From Sphingobacterium sp. SGG-5 (GTDB taxonomy: Bacteria; Bacteroidota; Bacteroidia; Sphingobacteriales; Sphingobacteriaceae): a stretch of DNA of 64,000 bases. The stretch covers positions 99,576 to 163,575 of the forward strand of contig NZ_JAAKGO010000009.1 of the NCBI RefSeq assembly GCF_011043525.1. The letters run 5' to 3'. This document shows positions 1-10,000 of this stretch, one piece after another (position 1 is the stretch's first letter; the number at the start of each line of letters is the position of its first letter). The notes beneath the pieces were generated by a model. That model saw nothing but the letters and a program-made list of their open reading frames with translations. It ran no database searches and was not told the DNA's origin. The position numbers and the translations under genes are program-made.

Positions 1-1
1 T

Positions 2-1003
2 TTTGTGGATGGTGTGGATCCTTATGTGGTAAAGGGGGACCCTTCGAGTGGTCTTCTGCCGATGATCAATCCCGACGGTCCGGGTGTGGAGGGGCAAGGC
101 GACAAAAAAATCCAGGCCTATTGCTTTCGGATGACGCTGACTGATGTGCCTGAAAACAGGATTCCGTTCGAAAAACCGAAAACCTATAATGAACAATATT
201 ACGAGCTGTTATTCAGGAACTATGAAGCAGCACCAGACGGAAGAATTGATAAAATGTATGGTTATGGGGATCCCATCATCCCCTGGATCAATACCCCTAT
301 GCCCAACAGGAAGACGGATATCAATAATCAAAAAGGGCTGTCTACGAATTTTATCGGTCAGAATTATGCTTATCCGGAGGCAGATTACAAAGAGCGGGAG
401 CGGATTATAGCAGCACACCGGGAATATCAAAAAGGACTGATGTGGACACTTGCTTACCACCCTCGTATACCCAAGCAAGTCAGGGATGAGGTTTCACGTT
501 GGGGAACGTGCAAAGATGAGTACGAACGCGAGGACGGGTGGCAGGAACAATTGTATATCCGCGAAGCTCGGCGCATGGTAAGTGACTATGTCATCACCCA
601 ACATGATTGTGAAAGACTGCGGGTGGCAGATGATCCGATCGGTATGGCGGCTTATACGATGGATTCCCATATGGTACAGCGTTATGTTGATGCCGACGGC
701 TTCGTTCGGAATGAGGGCAACGTAGCTTGTCGGATCAAGAAGCCTTATCCCATCAGCTATCGGGCTATCATCCCCAAACAGGAAGAATGTAGTAATTTAT
801 TGGTCCCCGTCTGTGTCTCTTCCAGCCATATTGCATTCGGTTCGATCCGGATGGAACCCGTCTTTATGGTTCTCGGCCAGAGCGCGGCCGTCGCAGCAGT
901 GCATGCCATTAATGAACGGAAGCCGGTGCAGGAGATCAGTTATGCCGACCTGAAGATCCGGTTGGAAGCGAATGGCCAGGTATTGAGGCAGGAAAAGGAC
1001 TAA
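2..1003 (+). CDS. FAD-dependent oxidoreductase (PF12831 type), 5' truncated
   Basis: The open frame runs in from the left window edge, so the true start and the N-terminal FAD-binding Rossmann motif are missing; 333 codons remain. The visible part resembles the C-terminal two thirds of the FAD_oxidored family of secreted Bacteroidetes oxidoreductases: an aromatic-rich middle, then a stretch with [13 protein letters not shown] and [12 protein letters not shown], and a closing [20 protein letters not shown] followed by QSAAVAA, which in this family packs against the flavin. It lies 131 bp upstream of a Gfo/Idh/MocA oxidoreductase and a run of sulfatases on the same strand, which suggests oxidation of a sugar released from a sulfated glycan. 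The substrate cannot be read from the sequence. The GTG at 5 is an internal codon, not a start. Confidence 0.75.
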   Translation, partial: FVDGVDPYVVKGDPSSGLLPMINPDGPGVEGQGDKKIQAYCFRMTLTDVPENRIPFEKPKTYNEQYYELLFRNYEAAPDGRIDKMYGYGDPIIPWINTPMPNRKTDINNQKGLSTNFIGQNYAYPEADYKERERIIAAHREYQKGLMWTLAYHPRIPKQVRDEVSRWGTCKDEYEREDGWQEQLYIREARRMVSDYVITQHDCERLRVADDPIGMAAYTMDSHMVQRYVDADGFVRNEGNVACRIKKPYPISYRAIIPKQEECSNLLVPVCVSSSHIAFGSIRMEPVFMVLGQSAAVAAVHAINERKPVQEISYADLKIRLEANGQVLRQEKD

Positions 1004-1134
1004 CTGTATTTTACATTGTTCAACATAGTTGAAAAAAAATGAATAAAGCGTGTGAAAGCGAAGGAAACACAGGTGTATTTGGCTCAGAAAGAAAAAAATA
1101 AGGATTAAAAAACATAATTTATCAGTATCAAGTC

Positions 1135-2565
1135 ATGAATAAACGCGAATTTTTAAAAACAAGTGCTATAGGTGCTTTGGGGTTCATGCTTGCCCCGTCT
1201 TTGTTGAAAGCTTCCCTAAAGGGAGGACGTTTACGAACTGCCCATATCGGTGTGGGGAACATGGGGAGACAGGATCTGAAGGCTATCGCTTCTCATCCGA
1301 GTGTTGATGTCGTGGCCCTTTGCGACGTGGATGCCCTGAATTTATCCGCCGCGCACAAACGCCATCCCCGGGCACGCGTATTTTTTGATTACCGTGTTAT
1401 GTTGGAGGAAATGGGGAATGAAATTGACGCGGTCATCGTATCCACACCTGATCATACCCACGCCCCGGCTTCCATGTTGGCCATGCAGCTAAACAAACCC
1501 GTCTACTGCCAGAAACCGCTCACCCACTATGTCTCTGAATCGCGGGCGATGAAAAAACTGGCTGCCGAAAAAGGGTTGGTTACCCAGATGGGTATTCAGG
1601 TACACTCTTTTTATGACTACAGGCTGGCCACCCTTTTGATCCAATCCGGCATCATCGGGAAAGTACATACTGTACACGCATGGTCGCCGAAGAACCATGG
1701 GTATGACGGGGCTCCGCCGAAAGGTGAGGATCCAGTACCCGAACAGCTGGACTGGAACCTGTGGGCGGGAACTTCACCCAAACCGCCCTACAAGGAGGGG
1801 GTGTATCACCCAGGGGCCTGGCGGAAACTGTTAGACTATGGCTGCGGTACGCTGGGTGATATGGGTGTGCATATTTTTGATACGCCCTACAATGCCCTAC
1901 AGTTGGATGTGCCGCGGACTATCACCAACGCGTGCAGGCCTGCCAATGGGTTCAGTTTTCCCGAGCATAACACCGTAACCTATGAGTTCCCGGGCACGAA
2001 ATACACCACTAGGTCGCTAAAATGGGTCTGGTATGATGGGCCGGGTGCACCGCCCCTGCACGAAGAATTGGTGTTACCCGGTATGGATACTAGCACAGAC
2101 CGAAAGCAGTCAACTGCGAAAGCGCATACCCCGGGGAAAGTGTCGCTGGATCCGATGGTAGCGGCCGACAATGAACTGCCGGAACAAGGCGCCATGTTTG
2201 TGGGTAAGAAGGGGCGCTTATTGCTGCCGCATTTTATGCAGCTTCCCCGGAAAATTGTCGGAGGCAAGTACGTTGACATTTCTGAAGAAATAGAAAAGGT
2301 AAGTAAAGCACATGGTTTGGGTATGCCCGTCCGAAACTACCGGACTGAAGGTCCCAAGCATTACCATCAGTTTGTGGATGCCTGTTTGGGAAAAGGGGAA
2401 TGTTCGGCGCCGTTTGATTATGCCTCACGGCTCACGGAGACTATTCTGTTGGGTACCATTGCGGGACGTTTCCCGGGCGAAACCTTGCATTGGGATGCCG
2501 AAACGGCCAAATTCAAGGAAGAAAAGGCGAATGAATATTTGACCGGCGAATATCGGGTATTTTGA
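1135..2565 (+). CDS. Gfo/Idh/MocA family oxidoreductase, exported
   Basis: A 476-aa NAD(P)-dependent sugar or cyclitol oxidoreductase. The N-terminus (MNKREFLKTS, then a hydrophobic stretch) looks like a Tat-type export signal, although the twin arginine is K-R. The dinucleotide-binding loop HIGVGNMGRQD is at residues 37-47, followed by VVALCDVD. The usual EKP signature appears as CQKP with the conserved lysine at 127, and STPDHTHAPASM precedes it. Exported members of this family in Bacteroidetes can work on glycosides through oxidised sugar intermediates (family knowledge). The stop codon overlaps the first possible start of the following sulfatase gene, so the two are probably cotranscribed. 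Start ATG at 1135 keeps the signal intact. Confidence 0.85.
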   Translation: MNKREFLKTSAIGALGFMLAPSLLKASLKGGRLRTAHIGVGNMGRQDLKAIASHPSVDVVALCDVDALNLSAAHKRHPRARVFFDYRVMLEEMGNEIDAVIVSTPDHTHAPASMLAMQLNKPVYCQKPLTHYVSESRAMKKLAAEKGLVTQMGIQVHSFYDYRLATLLIQSGIIGKVHTVHAWSPKNHGYDGAPPKGEDPVPEQLDWNLWAGTSPKPPYKEGVYHPGAWRKLLDYGCGTLGDMGVHIFDTPYNALQLDVPRTITNACRPANGFSFPEHNTVTYEFPGTKYTTRSLKWVWYDGPGAPPLHEELVLPGMDTSTDRKQSTAKAHTPGKVSLDPMVAADNELPEQGAMFVGKKGRLLLPHFMQLPRKIVGGKYVDISEEIEKVSKAHGLGMPVRNYRTEGPKHYHQFVDACLGKGECSAPFDYASRLTETILLGTIAGRFPGETLHWDAETAKFKEEKANEYLTGEYRVF

Positions 2566-2597
2566 AGCAGATTCTTCGGACACCACTTTTCTTAACT

Positions 2598-3971
2598 ATG
2601 TTGCAAATGATACACAAGAGTCTGTTTTTATTATTTCTGCTGTTTTTTAGCGAGGCTCATGCACAGAATCCAGCTGTCGGAGCCCGTGTTAAATCTCCAC
2701 ACGGCAGTCATCCAAATATCATTATCTTTTTTACCGATGACCAAGGTTTCGGTGACGTAGGCTGTTATCCGGGATCCCAATATAAGACACCTAATTTGGA
2801 TGCATTGGCGGCCGACGGTATTCGATTTTCTAATTTTTACGTACCCGCAACGGTGTGTACGCCTTCACGGGCTGGGCTGTTGACCGGTAAATATCCCAAA
2901 CGGGTTGGTTTGCATAATGCGGTGTTGTTTCCCTATTCAGATGGGGGACTGTCACCGAAGGAATATACCATGGCAAAAATGTTGAAAGAGAGCGGTTACC
3001 GAACCGCCTGCATAGGGAAATGGCATTTGGGACATTTGGAAAAATATATGCCTAATAATCATGGGTTTGATTATTTTTTTGGCGTTCCGTATTCCAACGA
3101 TATGAACAACAACTATTATGCGCGTAATGGTTTTCAATCACCCCCACTTCCCGTGTACCGAAATCGGGAAAAAATAGAATCGGATCCTGATCAGCGCTAT
3201 CTGACACGTCGTTATACCGAAGAGGCCGTTCGGATAATTAAGGAAACAAGCAGCGCACCATTTTTCATTTACCTGGCACATAATATGCCGCACACTCCCT
3301 TACATGTCTCTAGTGCTTTTGAAGGGAAAAGTGGATTAGGGCTTTACGGTGATGTTATTCTTGAGCTTGACTGGAGTGTAGGTGAATTGGTAAGGGTATT
3401 GAAGGAGAAGGGAATTTATCACAATACACTGTTTATTTTTACCTCAGACAACGGTCCGGTTTTACGTGCGGGCGGGTCTTCGGGCCCATTGAGAGGGCAA
3501 AAGGCTCAAACGTGGGAAGGAGGACAGCGTGTACCCGCAGTGATCACTTGGCCCGATTATATCCCGCCAAATAGTGTTTCGGATGACGTAGTGACTACAT
3601 TGGACTTGCTTCCCACCTTTGCAAGCATAGCAGGAAGTAAATTGCCGGATCAGGCCATGTTAGATGGCAGAGATGTTACTGAATTGTTAATTAAACCGAA
3701 CCAATATAAGCTCGAAAAGGTTCCTTTCTATTATTATGGTCGGACTGGACAGCTTGAGGCGGTTCGCTTGGGCGACTGGAAATTGCATCTTTCTAAAAAT
3801 AATGGCTGGAATGCTAAAAGGAAGGGGCCGTTTCCGGTATCATTATTCAATTTGAAAAGTGACATCGGAGAATTAAACGATTTATCAGCAAAGTATCCTA
3901 ACAAAGTAAGAGAATTGACGGACACTATCCTAGCTTTCGATGAAAAGTTGGAAGCGTTACATTTGCAATAG
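2598..3971 (+). CDS. S1 family sulfatase (arylsulfatase type), 1st of four
   Basis: Hydrolyses sulfate esters, presumably on a polysaccharide or its oligosaccharides, in the periplasm or at the surface. The frame is open from a TTG at 2562 that overlaps the previous stop, but ATG at 2598 starts a clean signal peptide (MLQMIHKSLFLLFLLF... ending at AHA-Q), so I use it. Motifs: metal-binding TDDQGFGD, the formylglycine site VCTPSRAGLLTGK with the modifiable cysteine at codon 2856-2858, GKWHLGH and FTSDNGP. About 457 aa from this start, which is normal for S1 sulfatases. The CTPSR cysteine must be converted to formylglycine by a maturase that is not in this window. The S1 subfamily, and hence the regiospecificity, cannot be settled by eye. 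Confidence 0.9.
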   Translation: MLQMIHKSLFLLFLLFFSEAHAQNPAVGARVKSPHGSHPNIIIFFTDDQGFGDVGCYPGSQYKTPNLDALAADGIRFSNFYVPATVCTPSRAGLLTGKYPKRVGLHNAVLFPYSDGGLSPKEYTMAKMLKESGYRTACIGKWHLGHLEKYMPNNHGFDYFFGVPYSNDMNNNYYARNGFQSPPLPVYRNREKIESDPDQRYLTRRYTEEAVRIIKETSSAPFFIYLAHNMPHTPLHVSSAFEGKSGLGLYGDVILELDWSVGELVRVLKEKGIYHNTLFIFTSDNGPVLRAGGSSGPLRGQKAQTWEGGQRVPAVITWPDYIPPNSVSDDVVTTLDLLPTFASIAGSKLPDQAMLDGRDVTELLIKPNQYKLEKVPFYYYGRTGQLEAVRLGDWKLHLSKNNGWNAKRKGPFPVSLFNLKSDIGELNDLSAKYPNKVRELTDTILAFDEKLEALHLQ

Positions 3972-4022
3972 CTGGGGCAGGAAATAGCCGTAAAGATAAC
4001 CAATAACGAAAGTGAAATCAAA

Positions 4023-5489
4023 ATGAAACAATTAGGTATTCTCGTTCTATTCATAATTTCCTTAATAGCGTTAAACTGCACACCGTGTCATGCGCAGCGT
4101 AATTACAACGTATTGTTTATCATTGCTGATGACTTGACAACCACCGCCTTGTCGTGTTATGAAAACCAATCGTCTCATACTCCGCATATCGACAGGTTAG
4201 CGACTGAAGGCGTACGTTTTACCCGAGGCTATAGCCAATTTCCTGTCTGCGGCCCTTCACGAGCATCCTTACTTTTCGGCTACTATCCGCATGCCACTAA
4301 AGCGTTCGGTTATACGAGTGGGAGGGAACGGGTTGGCACTGGTCGCAAATCCCTGCCTCAACTGTTTAAAGAAAGTGGTTATTACACAGCGCGGGTGAGT
4401 AAAATCTTTCATATGGGGATACCTCGGGATATTGAAAAAGGAACGGATGGTAAAGATGATCCTGCTTCCTGGACAGAAACCTTCAACAGCCAAGCTGCGG
4501 AGTGGCAGGCATCTGGAGAAGCTGAATTGGTACAGAACAATCCCGATGGACTCATCGAGCGCAAAGGCGGAAATGTCATGACAATTGTCAAAGCAGATGA
4601 TGACGACTTAGCGCATGCCGATGGTAAGACTGCTGAAAAGGCAAGTGAACTTATCCGGAGACATAAGCATGAGCCGTTTTTTTTGGCGGTGGGGTTTGTA
4701 AGGCCTCATGTGCCTTTTGTCGCGCCGAAGGGGTATTTTGCCCCTTATCCTTATGAGCAAATCGTGTTGCCGCCACGGGTAGTAAACGATTGGGGTGATA
4801 TTCCCGCTCCGGGTATCAACTATGTAAACAGCGTGAACGCACAGATGTCGGAGGAGCAAGAACAAAAGGCCATAGCTGGTTACTATGCCGCTGTTGCCTT
4901 CATGGATGCACAAGTTGGGAAGGTCCTCCGGACATTACGTGATGAAGGTCTCGAAGAAAACACGATCGTTGTTTTTACCTCCGATCACGGTTTCCACTTG
5001 GGGGAACATCGCTTCTGGATGAAAGTGAGCCTTAAGGAAGAATCGGTCCGGGTGCCTTTGGTTATTAAGGTGCCGGGAAAAGCACCAGCAGTGTGTAATT
5101 CATTGGTAGAATTACTGGATTTGTATCCCACCGTTGCCGAACTGGCGGGATTGAAACCCTCACCCCATATACAAGGAAAAAGTTTGGTCAATGTGCTTGA
5201 TAGTCCAAAGCAGGAAGTACGTCCTTATGCGTTTTCTGTTTCAAAAAAGGGAAATACATTTTCCTTTCTTGTCCGATCACATAAATGGGCATTTATTCAA
5301 TATGGTGAGGATGGATCGAAGGGATTGGAATTGTTTGATATGGAATACGATGAGAAGCAGTTTAATAACCTCGCCCATAATCCCCATTACCAACCCGTTG
5401 TCGACCGCTTTAGGCAGGTGGTAGCAGAGAAGCTTAAGGAGATACGGACAAACGATCTATCTATCAACTATAAAACTACAGACAGATGA
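4023..5489 (+). CDS. S1 family sulfatase, iduronate-2-sulfatase-like, 2nd of four
   Basis: A 488-aa sulfatase with a signal peptide (MKQLGILVLFIISLIAL ... CHAQ). The formylglycine motif is VCGPSRASLLFG with Cys76. The N-terminal metal site is FIIADDLTTTALSCY, and the second metal and active-site region reads FTSDHGFHLGEHRFWMK. The ADDL.....SCYEN start, the VSKIFHMG segment and the DHGFHLGEH ending are typical of iduronate-2-sulfatase-like enzymes (often subfamily S1_7). It lies 51 bp after the first sulfatase and overlaps the next by 4 bp (ATGA), so it is within one operon. The motif differences from its neighbours suggest different sulfate positions rather than redundancy. Confidence 0.9.
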   Translation: MKQLGILVLFIISLIALNCTPCHAQRNYNVLFIIADDLTTTALSCYENQSSHTPHIDRLATEGVRFTRGYSQFPVCGPSRASLLFGYYPHATKAFGYTSGRERVGTGRKSLPQLFKESGYYTARVSKIFHMGIPRDIEKGTDGKDDPASWTETFNSQAAEWQASGEAELVQNNPDGLIERKGGNVMTIVKADDDDLAHADGKTAEKASELIRRHKHEPFFLAVGFVRPHVPFVAPKGYFAPYPYEQIVLPPRVVNDWGDIPAPGINYVNSVNAQMSEEQEQKAIAGYYAAVAFMDAQVGKVLRTLRDEGLEENTIVVFTSDHGFHLGEHRFWMKVSLKEESVRVPLVIKVPGKAPAVCNSLVELLDLYPTVAELAGLKPSPHIQGKSLVNVLDSPKQEVRPYAFSVSKKGNTFSFLVRSHKWAFIQYGEDGSKGLELFDMEYDEKQFNNLAHNPHYQPVVDRFRQVVAEKLKEIRTNDLSINYKTTDR

Positions 5490-7054
5490 AAATAAAACGA
5501 ATCCGACCATTGTTACTATTTAGTGTATCATTCTGGTTTGTCGGATTGAATGCCTCCGCGCAGCATCAGGAGAAAAAAAGACCTAATATCGTTTTTATTA
5601 TGAGCGATGACCACGCCTATCAGGCCATTGGTGCTTATGGTTTCGGTTTGAATGAGACACCCAATATTGACCGACTTGCCCAGGAGGGTGCTTTGTTTAC
5701 TAGAGCTACTGTCACAAACTCGCTGTGTGCGCCGAGTAGGGCTGTGCTGCTTACGGGTAAACATAGTTTCGTTAACGGCAAAGTGGATAACAGACGACGA
5801 TTTGACTGGAATCAGGATAATTTTCCGAAACTGCTGCAACAAGCAGGTTATCAAACAGCTATGGTAGGCAAGATTCATATACCAGGACTACCCCAAGGAT
5901 TCGATTATTCGGCAGTATTGCCGGGGCAGGGCCAGTATTACAATCCTGATTTTATCGTTAACGGTAAAAAGGAACGGATTCATGGTTATGTGACAGAAAT
6001 TACTACAGATCTGGCCATAGAATGGTTGGATAAGAAGCGTGATAAAGATAAGCCTTTTTGCCTGTTATATCACCAGAAGGCTCCGCATCGGAATTGGCAA
6101 CCTGCTCCACGGTATTTAACGCTATATGATGACACAACGTTTACTCCCCCGGAGACTTATTTTGATGATTATACCGGTCGGGGAACGGCAGCCAGAACAC
6201 AGGAGATGGAATTAGCCACGCATGCGAAATGGGGTATAGATTTTAAATTGCTAACCGATCCTGATGGAAATCCGACCGGTTTTGCGAAGGCATTAAACCG
6301 TATGGACGAAACACAGCGTAAAATGTGGATGGAAGCTTATGAGCCAAAGAACCAGGAGTTTCTCAGATCGGGGCTGACCGGAAAGGAGCTCGCGTTATGG
6401 AAATATAATCGGTACATTAAGGATTACCTGCGTACCGTCCGCTCGGTGGATGACGGTGTGGGGGAGTTGTTGGACTATCTGGAAAAAAACGGGCTTGCTG
6501 ATAATACCATCGTGGTGTATACCTCGGATCAGGGATTCTACTTGGGCGAGCATGGCTGGTTCGACAAACGGTTCATGTATGAAGAATCGTTACGAACACC
6601 TCTTTTGATTCGCTACCCGAAGGAGATAAAGGCAGGGACGGTGACAGATGCATTGGTGCAGAACCTGGATTTTGCTCCTACGTTCTTGAATTATGCAGGC
6701 GTTGACATCCCGGCAGATATGCAGGGCAAATCGTTTCGACAGCTTGTTTCGGGTAAGGATTCCCATTGGCGGGATGCGATTTACTATACGTATTACGAAT
6801 ACCCGTCCGTCCATATGGTCAAACGGCATTATGGCATACGAACGACACGCTACAAACTTATTCATTTCTACTATGATATTGATGAATGGGAATTGTATGA
6901 TTTGGAGAAGGATCCTAAAGAAATGAGAAATGTGTACGATGACCCCGAGTACCACAAAGTCAGGAAAGATATGCATAAAAGGTTAGAGGAAATTCGAAAA
7001 AAATATGGGGATACCGATGAAAAAAACCAACGTTTTATAAGCGGTAACAATTAA
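5486..7054 (+). CDS. S1 family sulfatase, N-acetylglucosamine-6-sulfatase-like, 3rd of four
   Basis: A 522-aa sulfatase with a signal peptide ending near NASAQ. The formylglycine site is LCAPSRAVLLTGKHS with Cys81, and the metal site is FIMSDDHAYQAIGAYG. The C-terminal catalytic stretch DQGFYLGEHGWFDKRFMYEES is characteristic of the family that contains N-acetylglucosamine-6-O-sulfatases and related exo-sulfatases (S1_11 type; subfamily inferred from recalled motifs). It starts inside the stop codon of the previous gene (ATGA overlap), which is a sign of translational coupling. A strong AAAGGAG for the regulator gene follows 20 bp downstream, so this gene ends the sulfatase run but probably not the transcript. 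Confidence 0.9.
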   Translation: MKIKRIRPLLLFSVSFWFVGLNASAQHQEKKRPNIVFIMSDDHAYQAIGAYGFGLNETPNIDRLAQEGALFTRATVTNSLCAPSRAVLLTGKHSFVNGKVDNRRRFDWNQDNFPKLLQQAGYQTAMVGKIHIPGLPQGFDYSAVLPGQGQYYNPDFIVNGKKERIHGYVTEITTDLAIEWLDKKRDKDKPFCLLYHQKAPHRNWQPAPRYLTLYDDTTFTPPETYFDDYTGRGTAARTQEMELATHAKWGIDFKLLTDPDGNPTGFAKALNRMDETQRKMWMEAYEPKNQEFLRSGLTGKELALWKYNRYIKDYLRTVRSVDDGVGELLDYLEKNGLADNTIVVYTSDQGFYLGEHGWFDKRFMYEESLRTPLLIRYPKEIKAGTVTDALVQNLDFAPTFLNYAGVDIPADMQGKSFRQLVSGKDSHWRDAIYYTYYEYPSVHMVKRHYGIRTTRYKLIHFYYDIDEWELYDLEKDPKEMRNVYDDPEYHKVRKDMHKRLEEIRKKYGDTDEKNQRFISGNN

Positions 7055-7074
7055 AATAAATGCCTATGATGATT

Positions 7075-7081
7075 AAAGGAG
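7075..7081 (+). promoter_or_regulatory. Shine-Dalgarno site of the HTCS gene
   Basis: AAAGGAG lies 6 nt before the ATG at 7088. Most genes in this window lack a recognisable Shine-Dalgarno, so this one stands out and supports the chosen start over the downstream ATG in NIANMKS. Confidence 0.6.
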
Positions 7082-7087
7082 AAAGAA

Positions 7088-10000
7088 ATGAACATAGCTA
7101 ACATGAAATCGATGCTGTTGGTTCTTGCTTTTCTATTTATTCTTATAGGGAGAGATGTTTATGCCACACAGTTCCCAGATATCTTTTATGGTAACTCGAT
7201 AGAGCAAAAATGGTTACCCAACTACTCGATAAGAGATGTCATACAAACCAAAGACAATAATATTTGGGTGGCCACCAGCACGGGGCTATATCGGTACGAT
7301 ATTAATCGTGTCATCCATTACGATATTACCCGTTATACTGCCGATAAGTATTTGAACAATGAAATTTCCTGTATCGTTGAAGATACTAAAGGCAATATTC
7401 TCGTGGGTACACAGAGTGGATTGGGGCTTTTTGACCTTAGATCTCAAAAGATAACACTCATCAGTGGACGCGATCAGAACATTGCCAATGTGGCCTTTGG
7501 CAGGGACAACGACATTTTATATATTCTCCAGAACGGAGACATCTACCGGCTTATTTTTGACTCCAAAAAAGATTCTTACGAGCGCAAGCGGATTTTTCGT
7601 GCAGGTCGTCACAAAAAGAATATGGTGAAGGCAGTGATAGCATTTGATAATAAATCCTATTTTATCGGTGCTTCAGATGGATTGTGGTTGCTGAAAGATG
7701 GTGTATTGTCTGCCACGTCCATTGTTGGCCCGGTCAACAGTCTTTATAAAGAAGGGAATACCCTATGGGTAGCAACAGCATTTCACGGTCTCTACAAATG
7801 TATCGTCGACTATGGTCATGTGACGGCACAGGGAAGCTATACCCCCAGGAACCAGATTGGCCAAACCGAAAGTATTCAAGAGATCAAGTATTTTAATGAA
7901 GAGGAACTCTTATTTGCTACGAATAATAAATTGTATTTGGTCAATAAACAAGCCTTTCCAGAACGTGTATCAATAGAAGAAAAAGCCGTTTTTAGTAAAA
8001 ATACTATTCGAAAAGTGTCTGTTGACCGCACCATGAATATATGGATTGGGAGTAGAAATGGTTTGTTCACTCTCAACCCTTTAACGTTGTTTACGCAGTT
8101 CAACAGCTTTGATAACAGTATTTATCAAAATGTGTTTGTTAATGAACTGATGGCTATTGGTAATGAAAATATACTGCTGGCAACCAATTCATTAGGGCTG
8201 CAGCGATTGAACACGAAGACCAACAGCATAGAAAATACACCTGCAAATTTCAAAAGCGTAAAACTATTGAGGAAAACCGCTAGTGGCGATTTGTTTGTTC
8301 TCGCAGACAACAGATTTTATAAGACCAGTCTTGACAGTCTGTGGAACCTGTCGGATACTGGAACATTTGTCTCCCAAGGAGGGATAAATGACGTCGTTGA
8401 AGTAGCGTCGGGAGAATTTTGGTTTGCTCACTGGTACCAAAAGATTATCAGAGTGGATTCAGGAATACCCAACCCCAGACTGGATAGAATACATCAACAT
8501 ATTCTTAAGTTATTTTCCTCCAATGTGCATATCTACGTGATGGAAATCGACTCCAGAAACAATCTTTGGATCGGAACAAGGGGCGAAGGGTTATTGCGGA
8601 TAAATCTCAAGGATCAATCTTTGAAAAAGTTCGAAAGAATGGACGGTTTTCCCGATCAGATATTATGTATTAAAGAGGACAGACAGAACAGATTATGGGT
8701 AGGGACGCGTGATAAAGGGTTATTGCTCTATCAGCCGGACTTGGATAATTTTAAGGTTTTCGATTCGCACGATGGCCTGCCGTCTAACACCATTTGTGCG
8801 ATTCAGGAAAGTAGTATGGGAGAGATATGGTTGTCCACACTAAACGGTATTTCCAAGCTCAATGAAGGAAAGTTACTCTCCTTTAGGTCTTATAATAAAG
8901 AATCTGGGGTTTATAATGCAGAATTTTCTTTCAATATCTCGGAAGCAGGAGAAGATGGATCAGTTTATTTTGGAGCGGAAAACGGTATTTACCGTTTCTC
9001 AAAGAGTGTATTCAACCGTCAAGCGATACCATTGGTATGGACGAATATAGACATCATAAAAGGAAATCCCCAGAATGTAGAACATGTCACCAACGGTAGC
9101 TTTTCCATGAAAATGCTGGACAAAGTCGAAGAATCGGGAACCATTGTCTTAGATCGCGACCAGAATAGTCTGCAGATAGGTTTTGCAAAATTGGATTATA
9201 CGCAACCGCAGCAAAACTTCTATATGTATAGGCTTTTAGGTCGAGATACGTCATGGTCGGTCTTGCAAGGTGAGAAAAGTGTAGTACGGTATTTCAATCT
9301 TCCTCCGGGAGAATATGTTTTTCAGGCGATGTCCGCCGGATCAGACGGCACTTGGGACACGGAACCGAAATCCTTTGCTATTATTATTAGGGCCTCATTT
9401 TGGCAGACCGGGTACGCATTTTTATTATATGTGTTTATAGGTATTACATTGATATTTTTGATTTATAAACTTATTACCAGATGGAAGCGCGTCCATAAAA
9501 GGTTGGAGGAAGAGATGGAAAGTTCGAGAGTACGTGGGCAGCAAATGGTGTACTATGCTGACCTTTCACATGAAATCAAAAACAGATTAACATTGATTAT
9601 GGGACCCTTGGAAGAAGCCTTGAAAAATAAAAAAGTCAACTTTCAGATGCTGAACCGAATATACGAACAGGGACAGCGCTTAAAGCGTTTCTCTGATCAG
9701 ATTATGAATATAAGGCGGAGTGAATTGGGCAATTTCCTCTTGACCGTCAGCCTTGAAAAGGATATTATAGCCCTTATTTCCAAAATAGTTGATGATACTC
9801 GCCCCCTCGCTATGGTCAAGGATATCGATGTAACTTTTGAATCTGCCCGACAACAGGTCGCTGGTTGGTGTGACGCGGAGATTTTGGAAATCATTCTCAT
9901 GAATGTGTTGAATAATGCCATTAAATATTGCAAGCCCAGCGGTGCTGTAAAGGTTACTGTGGACACAGAATATTTGGATGATGCCCAGAAGCTAGATATA

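Noticed and set aside
2562..2597. TTG start at 2562 for the first sulfatase
   Set aside because: It would put 12 residues in front of a complete signal peptide that starts at ATG 2598.
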